From Massariosphaeria phaeospora (lineage: Eukaryota > Ascomycota > Dothideomycetes > Pleosporales), in NCBI GenBank assembly GCA_011032825.1, contig JAADJZ010000001.1:620001-684000 (forward strand): a stretch of 64,000 nucleotides of DNA, read 5' to 3'. Position 1 is the first letter of the stretch. The number at the start of each line of letters is the position of its first letter. The position numbers and the translations under genes were made by a program. The notes under the pieces are model-generated. The model was not told the origin of the DNA, did no database searches, and worked only from the letters and a program-made list of their open reading frames with translations. This document shows positions 24,448 to 36,219 of the stretch, piece after piece.

Positions 24448-24869
24448 AGCATATACTTAACTTTATTTCGCGCGAATTCTTTTCTAGACTCGTAGCTATA
24501 GCTAATATAGCTAATTTTTTACGCGCAAAGCGCAATCTAGGCTTAGTTAGTTTAAACTAGCCTAGTACGTAGGTTATACACTGCTTTAAGCTTACAATAA
24601 AGTTTAATCGCAAGTACAATTATAAAAAAGCGCTTTGCGAGAATTTTGAAGTTACTATGCTTGTGCACGCAGCAATTGAAAACGCTTAGCAATTGCAAAA
24701 CAACATACTTACTACTACAAAGATAAAGTTATTGCAACAGCAACAAAAGCAATTATTACAAGATTTCTTAGTGTAGCTACTTTGTATAGCATAGCCAATA
24801 GTTCGTACTATTTATATTTAGCTAGAAAATTAATTTTCTAGTTGCAAATGTTAACTTTAGGTAGAAGTA

Positions 24870-25341
24870 TGTTACGATCAATAATGCGCTAAGCTACTAA
24901 ACAAGAAAATGCTTTTACTTTAGCGTCTAAGGTAACAAAGTATAGTTATACTTTAAGTAAGCTTAGCACGTAAGCTAAGAACTTCTCTTAACAACATAGT
25001 TTTTTTATATACTTTCTTTAATTTTACGCTTTTTGTAGCACCTTAAGAGCAGAAAATTAAAGTGCTTTTACTAATTTATTAGCTCTACGAGAGTAAGAAA
25101 ATTATACAAAGCACGCTTACGTATATAGCTTAAACAATAAACCTTTATAACTTATTGTTTTTAATTTTACAATCTAAAAGTTAACTTTTACTTTAACTTT
25201 TATACTTTTTGCAGAAAAAAGCTTGCTACTGCTTTAGTATTAAACGCTATACAAATCTCTTTAGTTTATTAAACTTACTTATTCTCTAAGAACTAACTTA
25301 AGTTTAATAAACAACTTTTTTAAGTTCGCTTAGCCTTTACA
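24870..25341 (+). repeat. 5' LTR of retrotransposon B
   Basis: 472 bp, TGTTACGATCAATAATG to TTCGCTTAGCCTTTACA. Confidence 0.88.
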
Positions 25342-27811
25342 TATTAAAGACTTTTAAAATAAATAACACTTTAATAACTACTTTTCTTTATACTCGCACT
25401 AGCGGTACGAAAGTAGCGAAGCTTAACTTTTACTATAAAAATCGCTTAAAGCTAAAGAACTAGTTACTCTAGTTCGACTTTTTCTTTAAATTCGAAGATA
25501 ACTAAGTTAACGACATTAACAAGGCATTTCTAATAGCTTTTTACATAAAAAAAATAGCTCTTAAGTAAGTTTAACTTTACTTAAAAAAGTACTTAAATAG
25601 TAACAACAACAAAGATATAATTACACGCATGTTCAAAAATCGCGCTGTGTTTAAAAACAAACTGCAACAATTCTACGCAATCGCTAACAAACTTACTATC
25701 GCAAAAAAAACTATTTAACAAATGCGCTAGACTAAGTTAGTAGAAAACTACGCTAACTTATTTTAATAGTACTCTATCTAGACTAACTAGAACGACAAAG
25801 CACTTATGCGCATGTACAAGCAAAAGCTAAAAAATAACGTTAAAACAAAACTAATACGCTCTAGAGCAGCTACAGACATTTTACGCAATTTAATTATAAA
25901 ATTAATTTGCTTTAACAATAAGTTGTACGAACTCGCAATTGAAATGCAAGTTAAAGTAAAGTTTTACGTACTAAAGAGCAACAAGAGTTATACACTTAAT
26001 ACTAGCTAGCGTTAAATACAAATACAACACCTACGCTTAATAAGCATAAACAACTTAGCTTAAAAATACAAACTTATGCACTTTAACAACTTCAACAAAA
26101 GCAAACTAATTAACAAACAATTAAAGTATAGCAAAGAAACAAAAACTTGCTATAATTGTAGCAAACTAAGCTACATCTTTAGCAACTACTATTAAAAAAA
26201 CAAAGTTGTTTAACAGTTAAACGTACTGTTCAATGCTACGAGTAGTATTAATAAAAAATAAAAAGTAATTACTTTTATAAATGTTAAGAATTAGAGAGAA
26301 TAGTTACTTAAAAAAACAAGTTTAGCTAAAAAAAAGTTAATATGTAACAACCTTAAATTAGCGAACGAAAAATACGAGTTATTTAACGAATAGCTATAAA
26401 TTCTAATCTATAAGAATTTAGTATAGCATTATTTTAACAAGCCTAAACAAGAGCTTACAAAGAAAAACAAACGAGAAATTTATTAAAAGCTTAAAAAAAC
26501 AAAACGCTTTAAAGAAGACATTTTACTTTTAGATCTAAACAAATCGGCTACTAAAGAACACTAGCACGATAAAGTAGCAAGAAAATTTTAACAATGCTTT
26601 AAAAGAAAACGCAACGATGCGAACTTCTACAAACCGTAGTACTACTTAAACTACTAGAATTCAAAGCACGCGAAGATGTTATAGACAGTGTGCTTTTACA
26701 ACTACTATTTTAGTTATTACTTTAATAAACAAAGCACAAAATAGTTTTCTAAAAGAAAAAGCTAATTCTGCTTTTAAAAATAGTTTGACTGCAAAAACAA
26801 CACTTGCGAATACTACTTATAAAACAAACGCAACATACTACACTTTTAAAAAAAAAAAAACTTAGCAAAACTACTTATAATAAAAATGCTTGTAAACGGC
26901 AACTGTACTTAAGCTTAGTAGTAAACTTGCTTACACTCTAACTACGCACAGCATTAAACTTTTAAAAAAGCTAACAAATTTAATATAGATTCTTTTTTAA
27001 GCTAGCAACGCTTAACTTCGAAGTTAAATAAATTAACGTAATTAACTTAGTAAAACAAATTAAGCTTTTAGTAAAGCTTAATAGTTATTTAATAAAAGCC
27101 TTAATTGACACAAGAGCCTAGAATAACTTTGTTTTCGCTTAAGCAGTATTTGTAGCTAAACTATACTTACTAAAAAAACAACAGCTCTATTTACTTGCTA
27201 GTGCCAACGAATAGCTTATACGCGCACAACTAGTAGTTACACATAAAATAAGTAACGTACTATTGCACATTAAATAATACTAAAAGAAGTTAGCTTTTAA
27301 CGTCTTTGGCCTAGCTATTTACAACATTATTTTAAAACTTTTTTAGTTAAAAAAGCACAATTCTTAGATTAACTAAAGAAAAAATACGCTTTCGCTAGAG
27401 TGTTGTAGAAACAGCGTTTCTAACACTATGCCTACGCATTAGCAAAGTTTAATAGTAAATAAAAAAACAATTAACATAATTGCATTGACAAAGAACAGCT
27501 TTTAGACACAAAAGTTTAACTTAATAGATACTAACTTAAAACTTTTAGATTAACAAGTTAAAGTAAAAAAAAAAATTAGCGTACTTTTAAGAATACTCTA
27601 CAAGTATAAAAAGTTTAAATATTTCTTTTAAAAAGTAGTAGATGCAAAAGCACTACTAAAACACAAGCTTTAAAACTACAAAATTATTTTACAAAAAAAA
27701 AAGCAACTAACTTTTAGCTTAATTTACAAATTATTAGAAAAAAAGTTAAGCACACTTCGCAATTACATTAAAAATAACTTAAAAAAAAGTTACATACAAC
27801 TATTACAGTTA

Positions 27812-29659
27812 ACGTAATCTACTACCGAAAGCGACAAACTACCGAAAGCGACAAAATCTGCCAAGGCTGCTACTCCTCTCATTATCTTGTTATGCCTCAA
27901 CTAAACAACGCGTTATTACAGCAAAACGAAGGAAGGCTTTAGATTGCCCTTGCAGCCTTTTAAGCTGGCCAATTCTGAAGCTATCGAGCTGCTGCTGCTG
28001 CTTTTAACGTTAATTACTATACTCTCTCTAAACGCGCCAAAGGAACTCTATTTTGCCTTGAATCACCTGCCAACGGCTATAAGCTTACAGCGACTGAAGA
28101 GCAAACGATCGTCCGATATATACTTAACCTCGATTCGCGAGGATTCGCGCCCCGGCTGTGTGAGGTGGCAGATATGGCTAATAAAGTGCTAGGTGTGCGC
28201 GGTAGGGAGCCAGTTGGCAAACACTAGGCTAAGAGATTCGTAACGCGTTCAGATTAGCTTAAGATAGCGTTCAATCGAGCCAAGGATAGGCAGAGAATAC
28301 TCCAAAAGGATCCAGAGATAATTGGCGCGTGGTTCAAGCTGGTGGAGGACACCAAAGCCAAGTACGGCGTCCACGACGACGACGTGCACAACTTTGACGA
28401 GACTAGCTTCCAGATGGGCGTAATTGGCTCCATGAAGGTCGTTACAAGCTCTCAAAGACGTACTCGACCTAATCTTATCCAGCCAGGCGATCGAGAGTGG
28501 GTAACAGTCATCTAGAGCATTTGCGCCGCAGGGTACGCGATCCCGCCGTTTATTATCTACAAAGGGCGCGTTTACATCTCAGCATGGTACGAGGAGGACT
28601 CTATACCTAGCAATTAGAAGCTCTCAGTCTCTAAGAACGGCTGAACAAACAACGCTCTTGGTCTTGAGTAGTTGAAGCACTTTGACGCGCATACAAAGGC
28701 GCGTCAGGTAGGAAAGTATCAGCTGCTCATTTTGGACGGCCATGAGAGCCACCAATCTCAGAATTTCAAAGACTATTGCCTTGAGAACAAGATCCTTACG
28801 CTCTGCATGCCGGCCCATTCATCTTATATCCTTCAGCCGCTGGATGTGGTCTGCTTTTCGCCGCTGAAGCTAAAGTACTCTCAACGCATTTGGGACTTGG
28901 CGCGCCGGCGCGTTTTCTATATCAACAAAGAAGGCTTCCTGCCAGCCTTCAGAGGCGCGTTTTTCGAGGTGTTTACAACAGAGAACTGCAAGAAAGCTTT
29001 TAAGGCCTTAAGGCTAGTCTCTATCAACGCGCAGGTAGTCCTTGATTGTCTTGAAGTACGGCTGTGTACCCTACTACTACCTTCCGCACTAGAAACGCCG
29101 TGGCAGTTAAAGACTCTAAGCAATACGCTTGAATTTGGATCGCAATCAAAGCTAGTACGCGATTCTATTACTAGATCGCTAACTTCAGCGCAGAGCGGCT
29201 TCTTCTAGCTTGTAAAAGGAGCTAAATTAATGCTGCATCAGAACGCGCTTAAGGACTACCGTATCAAGGAGCTTAAAGATCAATTAGCAGAGACAACCAA
29301 GCGGAAATCGCGCAAACAGAAGCGAATTCAGACAGGTAGTACGATAGAGTATAGTAACGAATTAGCGTAGGTAGCTGCTAAAGCGTCTACAGCGCCTTAG
29401 CTATCAAAGAAAGCGCGTAGTAGAGAGAGTTAAGAAAAAGCACAACTAGCTCTACGGCGCTGTAAAAATTGTGGTGATACAAGGCACAATGCCCGAACCT
29501 GCCAAAAGAATACAGAAAAAGCTTTTAAATTAGATGCTAGCACGACGTACGCAGGCTTCTTGTTTAATAGCAATGAAATTAAAAATGCGTAACATAAGTT
29601 GGTGCTGCCAAGCTTTTTGTCGCTCTTAGTGGTTTGTCGCTTTCGGTAGTAGATTACGT
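27812..29659 (+). mobile_element. Fot1/pogo-like transposon F (1,848 bp) inside retrotransposon B
   Basis: Flanked by TA (27,810-27,811 and 29,660-29,661); the uninterrupted target is preserved in retrotransposon A near 16,310. The ends read ACGTAATCTA followed by CTACCGAAAGCGACAAA twice (27,822-27,838 and 27,839-27,855); the right end has the inverse with the second unit diverged. It is far less mutated than its host, so it is the younger insertion. Confidence 0.9.
27892..29592 (+). pseudogene. Fot1/pogo (DDE_1) transposase with C-terminal zinc knuckle, in-frame stops only
   Basis: From the ATG at 27,892 to the TAA at 29,590-29,592 is 567 codons in one frame, with no net frameshift. In order: N-terminal helix-turn-helix (AL.AF.AGQF.SYRAAA), CENP-B-type HTH (ATEEQTIVRYILNLDSRGFAPR), then DDE: NFDE near 28,395, ILDGHESH near 28,731 and LQPLDV near 28,835. 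At about residue 523 a CCHC knuckle (CKNCGDTRHNARTC; C-x2-C-x4-H-x4-C) closes the protein. The internal stops fall almost all at expected Trp codons (for example NG.TNN and LE.LKHF), i.e. TGG to TAG or TGA. It is non-functional as it stands. A truncated second copy lies at 44,146-45,291. Confidence 0.88.
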
Positions 29660-32600
29660 TACTTGCAGAATACTTAATTATTTTTGTACTAAAGAAAAAC
29701 AGCGTACTACGAATATGCGTTAACTATTAAAAACTCAACAACATTACAGTTAAAAATTAATACTCTTTACTAAATATTATAGAATTACGAGATTAATTAT
29801 TTTACGTAAAAGTCTTTACAGCGCTTAACCTACAAGATAGTTACTACTTTATTAAAATTAAAAAAAGTAAAAAATAAAAGACAGCGTTTTAAACGAGATA
29901 CAAATACTACAAATACACTATTATACTATTTAAGCTTACAAATGCTTTAGCAACTTTTTAAAAGCTTATTAACAACGTGTTAAAAATGCACTTAGATATC
30001 TTTGTTGTTGCTTATCTAGACAACATTTTTATCTATTTTAAAACTTAAAAAAACTATGTTAAACATGTTAAAATAGTACTAAAGTGCTTTAACTAGTTTA
30101 AATTTTAACTTAAACTAGAAAAGTGCGAATTTTACAAGCGCAAAGTTGCATTTTTTAAATACATAGTAAAAGCAAACAGAGTACGCATAAGCGAAGACAA
30201 AATTAAAGTAGTTAAAAAATAGCTACAACTTAAGAACGTTAAAAAAATACAATTTTTTTTAAAGTTTCTAAACTTTAATTGCTAGTTTATTAAGAATTAC
30301 TTGAAAATTGCTATACTTTTAACAAAGCTTACGCGAAAGAATACAGCTTTTGCATAAAGCAAAAAAGCAAAAAAAAACTTTTTAATAGCTTAAAAACGCA
30401 AGTATTAGTTTACTATGCTTTTAAATATTTTAAGCAAAACAACTTTTACGCTTTAAAACTAACGCGTTAGATTTTGCGCTAGAAAAATGTGCTAGTTAAT
30501 TGCACAAAGGCAAATAGCACTTTATTGCTTACTATTTACGCAAGTTTTTAGAACTTAAAGAACAATACAACGTATACAACAAAAAGCTGCTAGCTATTGT
30601 TGCATGCTTATAGCATTAAAGAGTATACGCAAAAAGCTACTTAAAACTTACAATATTTACAAATTACAAAAACTTAGTTAATTTCACAACTACTAAAGTA
30701 CTTAACTGAAAATAAGTTAGATAGTTAAAAATGCTAGGCTAGTACAAGTTTAAGATCGTGTACACACTAAAAAAAAATAATAGCAAAGCTAACGCTCTTA
30801 GCTAACAACATAATATTGCTAAAACAAAGAAAATAATCAACACCGCAATACTTAAAGTTAACTAAAACAAATTACTAAAACTAGCTAGAACGCTAAACGT
30901 ACTTTTAAAAACTGCAATTACAGTTTTAAAAAAATTGCAAAAAGCAATTATATAACAACATTACAATAACCTAGTTTACAGTTACTTTAAAATTACAAGA
31001 ACAATAAAACTTATTAAATAAAACTACAAGTTTAGCGGAATAAAAGAAAAAGTTACTGCAATTGTTAAGAAATGTGTAGACTATTAGAAAAACAAGCATA
31101 GTACTTACGCACAATACAAAGAAATGCAAGCTCTAAAGCTACTAAATAAGCTTTAGACTAATATCTTTATAAATTTTGTAACAAAATTGCTTTTGTTAAA
31201 AAACTTTGCTATAAAAATAGCTTACAACGCTATTATAGTTATAGTCAACTAATTTACTAAGTACGTAAAAATAGTAGTTTTTAAGAACACGTATACTGCG
31301 CAGCAACTAGAATTTATTTTTTTAGATCAACTTATCTAATACTATAAAATACTTAAATTGATTATTAGTAACAAAAACAAGCTTTTTATATTAAACTATT
31401 AGACAACTTTGTTAGCTGCAATTAAAACAAAACGCAAGCTATTAACAGCGTATTATTTACAAATAAATAAGCAAATAGAAAGAACAAATTAAACTATAAA
31501 AACATATCTAAAGATATACAGCAACAAACGACAAACTAATTAAATAAAGTTTCTACTAATAGCATAGTTAGCGCATAACAACAAGTTGTTAAAGTTTACA
31601 AAACAAATACTTTACTACGCAAATTACAAAAAACATTTATATTTTTTAAAAAAAACAGTTTTAAGCGCGAAAGCTAAGACTGCAATAAGAGTAGTAAAGA
31701 AACTTAAAGAAACTTATAAGTTACTACAAAGTAAACTTAAAATAGCGCAACGCTAAAGCATTTTATATGTTAACTAAAAACAAAAAATAGCACTTTAGCT
31801 AAAGAAAAAAGATAGAGTTTATCTTTTTACAAAGAATTTGCGCACAAAACGACTAAGCAAAAGTCTAAACAACGTTAAAGCTAAACTATTTTTAATATTA
31901 AAGCAACAAAGCTTATTTAATTACAAATTAAACTTGCTTAAAAATGCAAAAGTTTACTTAGTATTCTATATATTCTTGTTGAAACTAGCTAACTTACAAA
32001 CGCTACTCTAACGAACTTTTCGCTACAAAACCTAAAAAAAAAACGAATTTAAAGTTAAAAAAATTATTGCACACTAAGTTATAGACAACTAAAAAAAATA
32101 CTTAGTTAAATAGTTAAGCTACCTAGACAGCGAAAATACATAAAAACTAAATACAAATTTTACAAACTGCTACTAGATTCTAGCATAGTATTGTTAAAAC
32201 TAGTTAGGTACAATAGAACGTTGCTTTTCTATACTTTGTTGCTAAAGCTATTTAACGCACTTTAAGTAAAAAAAGACATTGCTAGACTATTAGAAAAACT
32301 TGCAGTTGCTTTTTGCTACTTTAGCAACGAGATACTTGCTTTTTTAACTGCAATAGCTTTTGCTGCACGCTTTGCATTTTTACGCAGCGCTTGCTTAACT
32401 TTTACTACTTTTTTTTTTACTACTTTTAGCTAAGCTTAAAAACGCTCGCGCTTTTGACAAATAAGCACTTATTTATTTTTTAAAATCTAAATATTACAGT
32501 TCTTAAGATTTTAACAATTATACTTATTACACTGTCTTAAACAAACATGCACTTTGCAAACTAAACTTGCAAAATAATAGCTTTAGCAAGCAACAAGCAT

Positions 32601-32723
32601 AATGTTTTTAAACAAGTTAATAAATATTGCAAAGTTAAAACGTTGTGTAGTACTGTTAGAAGAAAAAGCTTTTAGCATAGCAAAAAAAAGCTTCGAGAAC
32701 AAAGCATAAGAAAAGGAAAATAG

Positions 32724-33630
32724 TGTTACAATTAATAATTCGCTAAGCTGCTAAACAAGAAAATGCTTTTACTTTAGCATTTAAAGTAATAGAGCACGGT
32801 TATATCTCGAGTAAGCTTAGAACGTAAGCTAAGAACTTTTCTTAACAATATAGCTTCTTTATAATGTACTTTATAAGTTCGCCGAACACACAAGTTCGCC
32901 GGACACTTGTTTTTACTAAAGAAAATCAATAATCTAAGGCTTAATAACTTTAGATCTACTTTATAGAATTCTCTAAGAATTTCACTACTAAGCTGCATCT
33001 ATATAAACTTTAAGATCTTAAGGTTACTAAGCTTTAGCCTTAGTATTTAAAAAGCTATTAAAGAAAGCCTAAATTATAGGAATTATTTTAGCGTATTTTT
33101 TGTATCTCTAGAATTAGACTAGGTAGAGCTTAGTAATATTAGAATTGAAAAGTTAATGTATACAGAAATAACATATTAAATTTTTAGAAAATTCTATTAA
33201 GTAGATCTAGAGTTATTAAGCCTTAGATTATTAATTTTCTTTAGTAAAAACAAGTGTTCGGCGAACCTATGTGTCCGGCGAACTTATAAAGTACGTTATA
33301 CTTTTTCTAATCTTACGCTCTCTATAGCACCTTAAGAGTAGAAAATTAAAGTGCTTTTACTAATTTATTGGCTCTACAAGAGCAAGGAGATTATACAAAG
33401 CACGCTTACGTATATAGCTCAAACGATAAACCTTTATAGCTTATTATCTTCAATTTTACAATCTACAAGTTAACTTTTACTTTAACTTTTATACTCTTTG
33501 TAGAACGAAGCTTGCTACTACTTTAGTATTAAACGCTATACAAACCTTTTTAGTCTATTGAACTTACTTATTCTCCAAGAACCAACCTAAGCTTAATAAA
33601 CAACTTTTTTAAGTTCGCTTAGCTTTTACA
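32724..33630 (+). repeat. 3' LTR of retrotransposon B, split by a MITE
   Basis: The LTR parts are 32,724-32,863 and 33,297-33,630. Starts TGTTACAATTAATAATT and ends TTCGCTTAGCTTTTACA. Confidence 0.85.
32864..33296. repeat. Non-coding MITE with long terminal inverted repeats (433 bp)
   Basis: Flanked by TA on both sides. The ends ATGTACTTTATAAGTTCGCC and ACGTACTTTATAAGTTCGCC (inverse of the right end) stay paired for at least 120 bp. Within each end a motif AAGTTCGCCGAACACAC is repeated after exactly 17 nt. It has no coding capacity. Its ends resemble those of Fot1-like E (ATGTACTTTACAAG), so it may be mobilised by a relative of that element. Confidence 0.88.
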
Positions 33631-36219
33631 AAGTGCTAGTGCAGCTTCTATAAACGCTAAAATAGCTGCAGCAACGCTTTTAAGCTATTTTAACTTAGAG
33701 TTGCTTAAGAAAAAACGTAAAGCTTTGCGCTTGCCTATTTAGGTAGTTGTAAATAGTTTTTTAGTATTTTAAGCATCAATTTGAGCAGCGCGCGCAGCTA
33801 ACTTGCTAGTTTTTTTTTTCTTGCGTACTACTTTCTACTTTTCTTGCGCTACACGTTGTATTTTTTTTTTACTTTTGAAGTAGCTTAGCAGCAGCTTGAA
33901 GCTCTTTCTAGTTAGCTTTTGCTGCAATTTTAGCTTTTTCTTGTTGTTGCTTTTTAACTTTACGCGTACGTGCTTTTTTTATCTTGCGCGGCAACTAGAA
34001 AGTAGTACTACTATAGTAGCTCTTTTTACGGCGCAAGTTAAAAGCTTTGCTAAGCTGCTTGTACTTTTATTTAAAAGTTGCTGCTTTTCTTAGGCCTTTA
34101 TTTTCGTGCTAAAGTAGCTCGTTTTGCACTTGCAGTTAGTGTAGCGTTTGAAAAAGCAACTTTAACTTTTTTGTAGCAGTATTCTTTACTGCAAAGCGTA
34201 CAAAACAGTTAATTTAACGCTAGTTGCTTAGCTTAACAGCTAAAAGAGCTGCTTTACTTTTATTTTGTTCTTAGAGTTAGCTTAGCTCAAAGCGTTTGAG
34301 TATAGCTTCGTAGTTTATAAGCTATATACTAGTAGCTTTAAAGAACTTAAAAATAGTTCTAGTTGTAAAGAAAAACACCTACGCTCTCTAGAATAGTAGA
34401 AAGAAGTTTCTTTTTCTAACTAAAATAAGCTTTTAGGTTATGTAAAAGTAGCGAGTAAACTCTTTAGTGTAGCAGTTAAAAAGAGATTTAAAGTAAACAA
34501 CGTTAAGTAGCTAAAGCGTATAAGTACTATAAAGCAGAAATATAGCAAGCAGTATATAGTAAGCTTAATAGTAGTTAAAAAAGTCTATTGTAAAGTAACT
34601 GCTATAGCCGTTGAGTATAAAGAAGCGCTAGTTACGCTTGCGCTGCGCTTTTTTCTTCGTGCAGTAGTTAAAAACCTGCTTTAACTAGGTTAACCTAATG
34701 TCGTTATTCGTTTAACTAATTAGAAATAAAGTAACAAAAACGTTGTGCTTTTTCGCTTTAACGTTAGCTACTTATAAAGCTTGCAATAAGCTATTCGCTA
34801 ACTAGTAAATAATAGCAAGCAACAGAGCACTTCTATTGCTACAAATAGTTGCTAAAATAGTTACCTACTTACGTAAGCTATTTTGTAGCGTCGCTTGCAC
34901 TTTTTTTTTCTTCTACTACTAGCAACTAAAAACGCGTTTTAAGCGTTTTGTTATACTAATTATAAAGCTTTTCTTGTTTATATTGTAGCTATAGCACTGC
35001 TGTATATCGTACTATTGTATTTTCTAATGTAATAGATTAAAGTATAGCTTATACTTATGTTTTAAATTAGCTTTGTAGCGTATAGCGTCTATTCTAAAAG
35101 TTTATTTGCAAACGAGATAATTACTATGTTAGCTAACAAAACGTCGTACCTAGGCCTCGCTTACAAACTTAGTAGCAATCTGCGATGCAAAATTTAGTAT
35201 TATTTTTTTTGTAGAAAGCAGCGCTTTTTTTGTAAAGTTCTTAATGTACTATACGAGTGCAGCTTTTTGTTGTAAGTTAAGCTTTTGTTAAAAGTATTTC
35301 TAATTAGTTTAGAACTTTTAACGACTTTAGTGTTTTCGCGCTAGTATAACTCTGCTAATGTTAAACTAATTAGCAATTTTAGTGTACGTAAAAAAAAAAT
35401 TGTTGTTAAGCAATTCAATTGCTGCAAAAGCAGCGTTAATTAGTTCTATATTAGTAGAGTTGCAACGCGTTGAAGTTGAAATAGTGTCTAGTGTTTTGGT
35501 GTTTCGCAATTGCTGCGCGTTTTCAATTGCTAAGTATACAAGCATAGTATCTAAAGCTAGTTTCGCCTAGTAGCTAATATAAAAGCTAAGTACGGTATCT
35601 AGAATAAAAACACGTATAACTTTAACGAGTTAGGCTTTATAATAGACTAGATATTAACTAAAGTAGTTATTACAGCTTTAGAAAAGCGAGGATAGCTAAA
35701 GGCAATACAACAAGGCAATAGAAAGTAAACAATAGTTATCCAAAGCGTTAACGCAACAAAGTAAGCTATTTTACTTTTTATTATTTTTAAAAGCTGCTAT
35801 TACCTCTTTGCCTAGTATAAAGAAAAGAATCTACTTTAAAACTAGGTTATTGCAGTTTCTAAAAACGGCTAGACAATAAATAAGCTTAGCTTGTAGTAGT
35901 TAAAGCACTTTGATAAGTATACAAAGAAAAAAGTTGTAAGCGCTTATTAGCTCTTTATTATTAACAGCTATAAAAGCTACGACTCGCTTGATTTCTAGCA
36001 ATACTACAAAAAAAACAAGATTATTACTATTTGCATGCTTTCGCACTTATCGCACTTTCTATAGCTTTTTAATGTAAGTTGTTTTGCTTCTTTGAAAAAA
36101 GCGTACAAGCGCTAAGCTAAAGATTTTATACGCAATTAAATTACTTATATTACAAAACTTAAGTTTTTACTATACTTTATACGCGCTTATATTAGTGTAG
36201 TTCGAAATACCGCATACAC

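Larger units (their letters stand above)
24870..33630 (+). mobile_element. Gypsy (chromodomain) LTR retrotransposon B, with two insertions
   Basis: Same family as A. LTRs are 24,870-25,341 and 32,724-33,630, the latter enlarged by a MITE. The target duplication is AAGTA (24,865-24,869) and AAGTG (33,631-33,635), identical but for one G-to-A change. Landmarks are the Gag zinc knuckle near 26,150-26,205, the reverse transcriptase YLDN box near 30,012 and the chromodomain-like end near 32,060-32,220. A Fot1-like element sits inside at 27,812-29,659. Without the insertions the element is about 6.5 kb, like A. Confidence 0.9.
24658..35543 (-). mobile_element. pogo-type transposon D, interrupted by LTR retrotransposon B
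   Basis: Left terminal repeat at 24,658 (TGCTTGTGCACGCAGCAATT...) and its inverse ending at 35,543, flanked by TA on both sides. The motif AGCAATTG recurs at 17 nt in the left repeat. Pieces 24,658-24,869 and 33,631-35,543 are colinear with the ends and body of element K (transposase on the minus strand, C-terminal part near 33.7-34.2 kb, DDE part near 34.3-34.6 kb, N-terminus near 35.3-35.5 kb). All frames are broken. Confidence 0.75.
23809..36191 (+). mobile_element. Fot1-like transposon E, host of a multi-level nest, right end not found
   Basis: The left end after TA (23,807-23,808) reads ATGTACTTTAC and then AAGTTCGTACATTACAC / GAGTTCGTGCATTAC with 17-nt spacing. A plus-strand transposase relic follows in three pieces: 23,880-24,119, 24,448-24,657 and 35,544-36,191. 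Joined, they match the relic at 48,800-50,103 in order, including FVKRRLKLKL-like, KYSI, SENG.T.NKLSL and LKHFD.YTKK blocks. The relic is cut at about 36,191 by a Tc1/mariner terminal repeat, and no matching right terminus was found. Confidence 0.7.

Noticed and set aside
14206..26009. Short open frames of 60-70 codons in the AT-rich core (for example 14,206-14,409 and 25,806-26,009)
   Set aside because: These are remnants of Gag in the two Gypsy elements that happen to lack stops; equivalent positions in both copies and a broken context show they are not genes.
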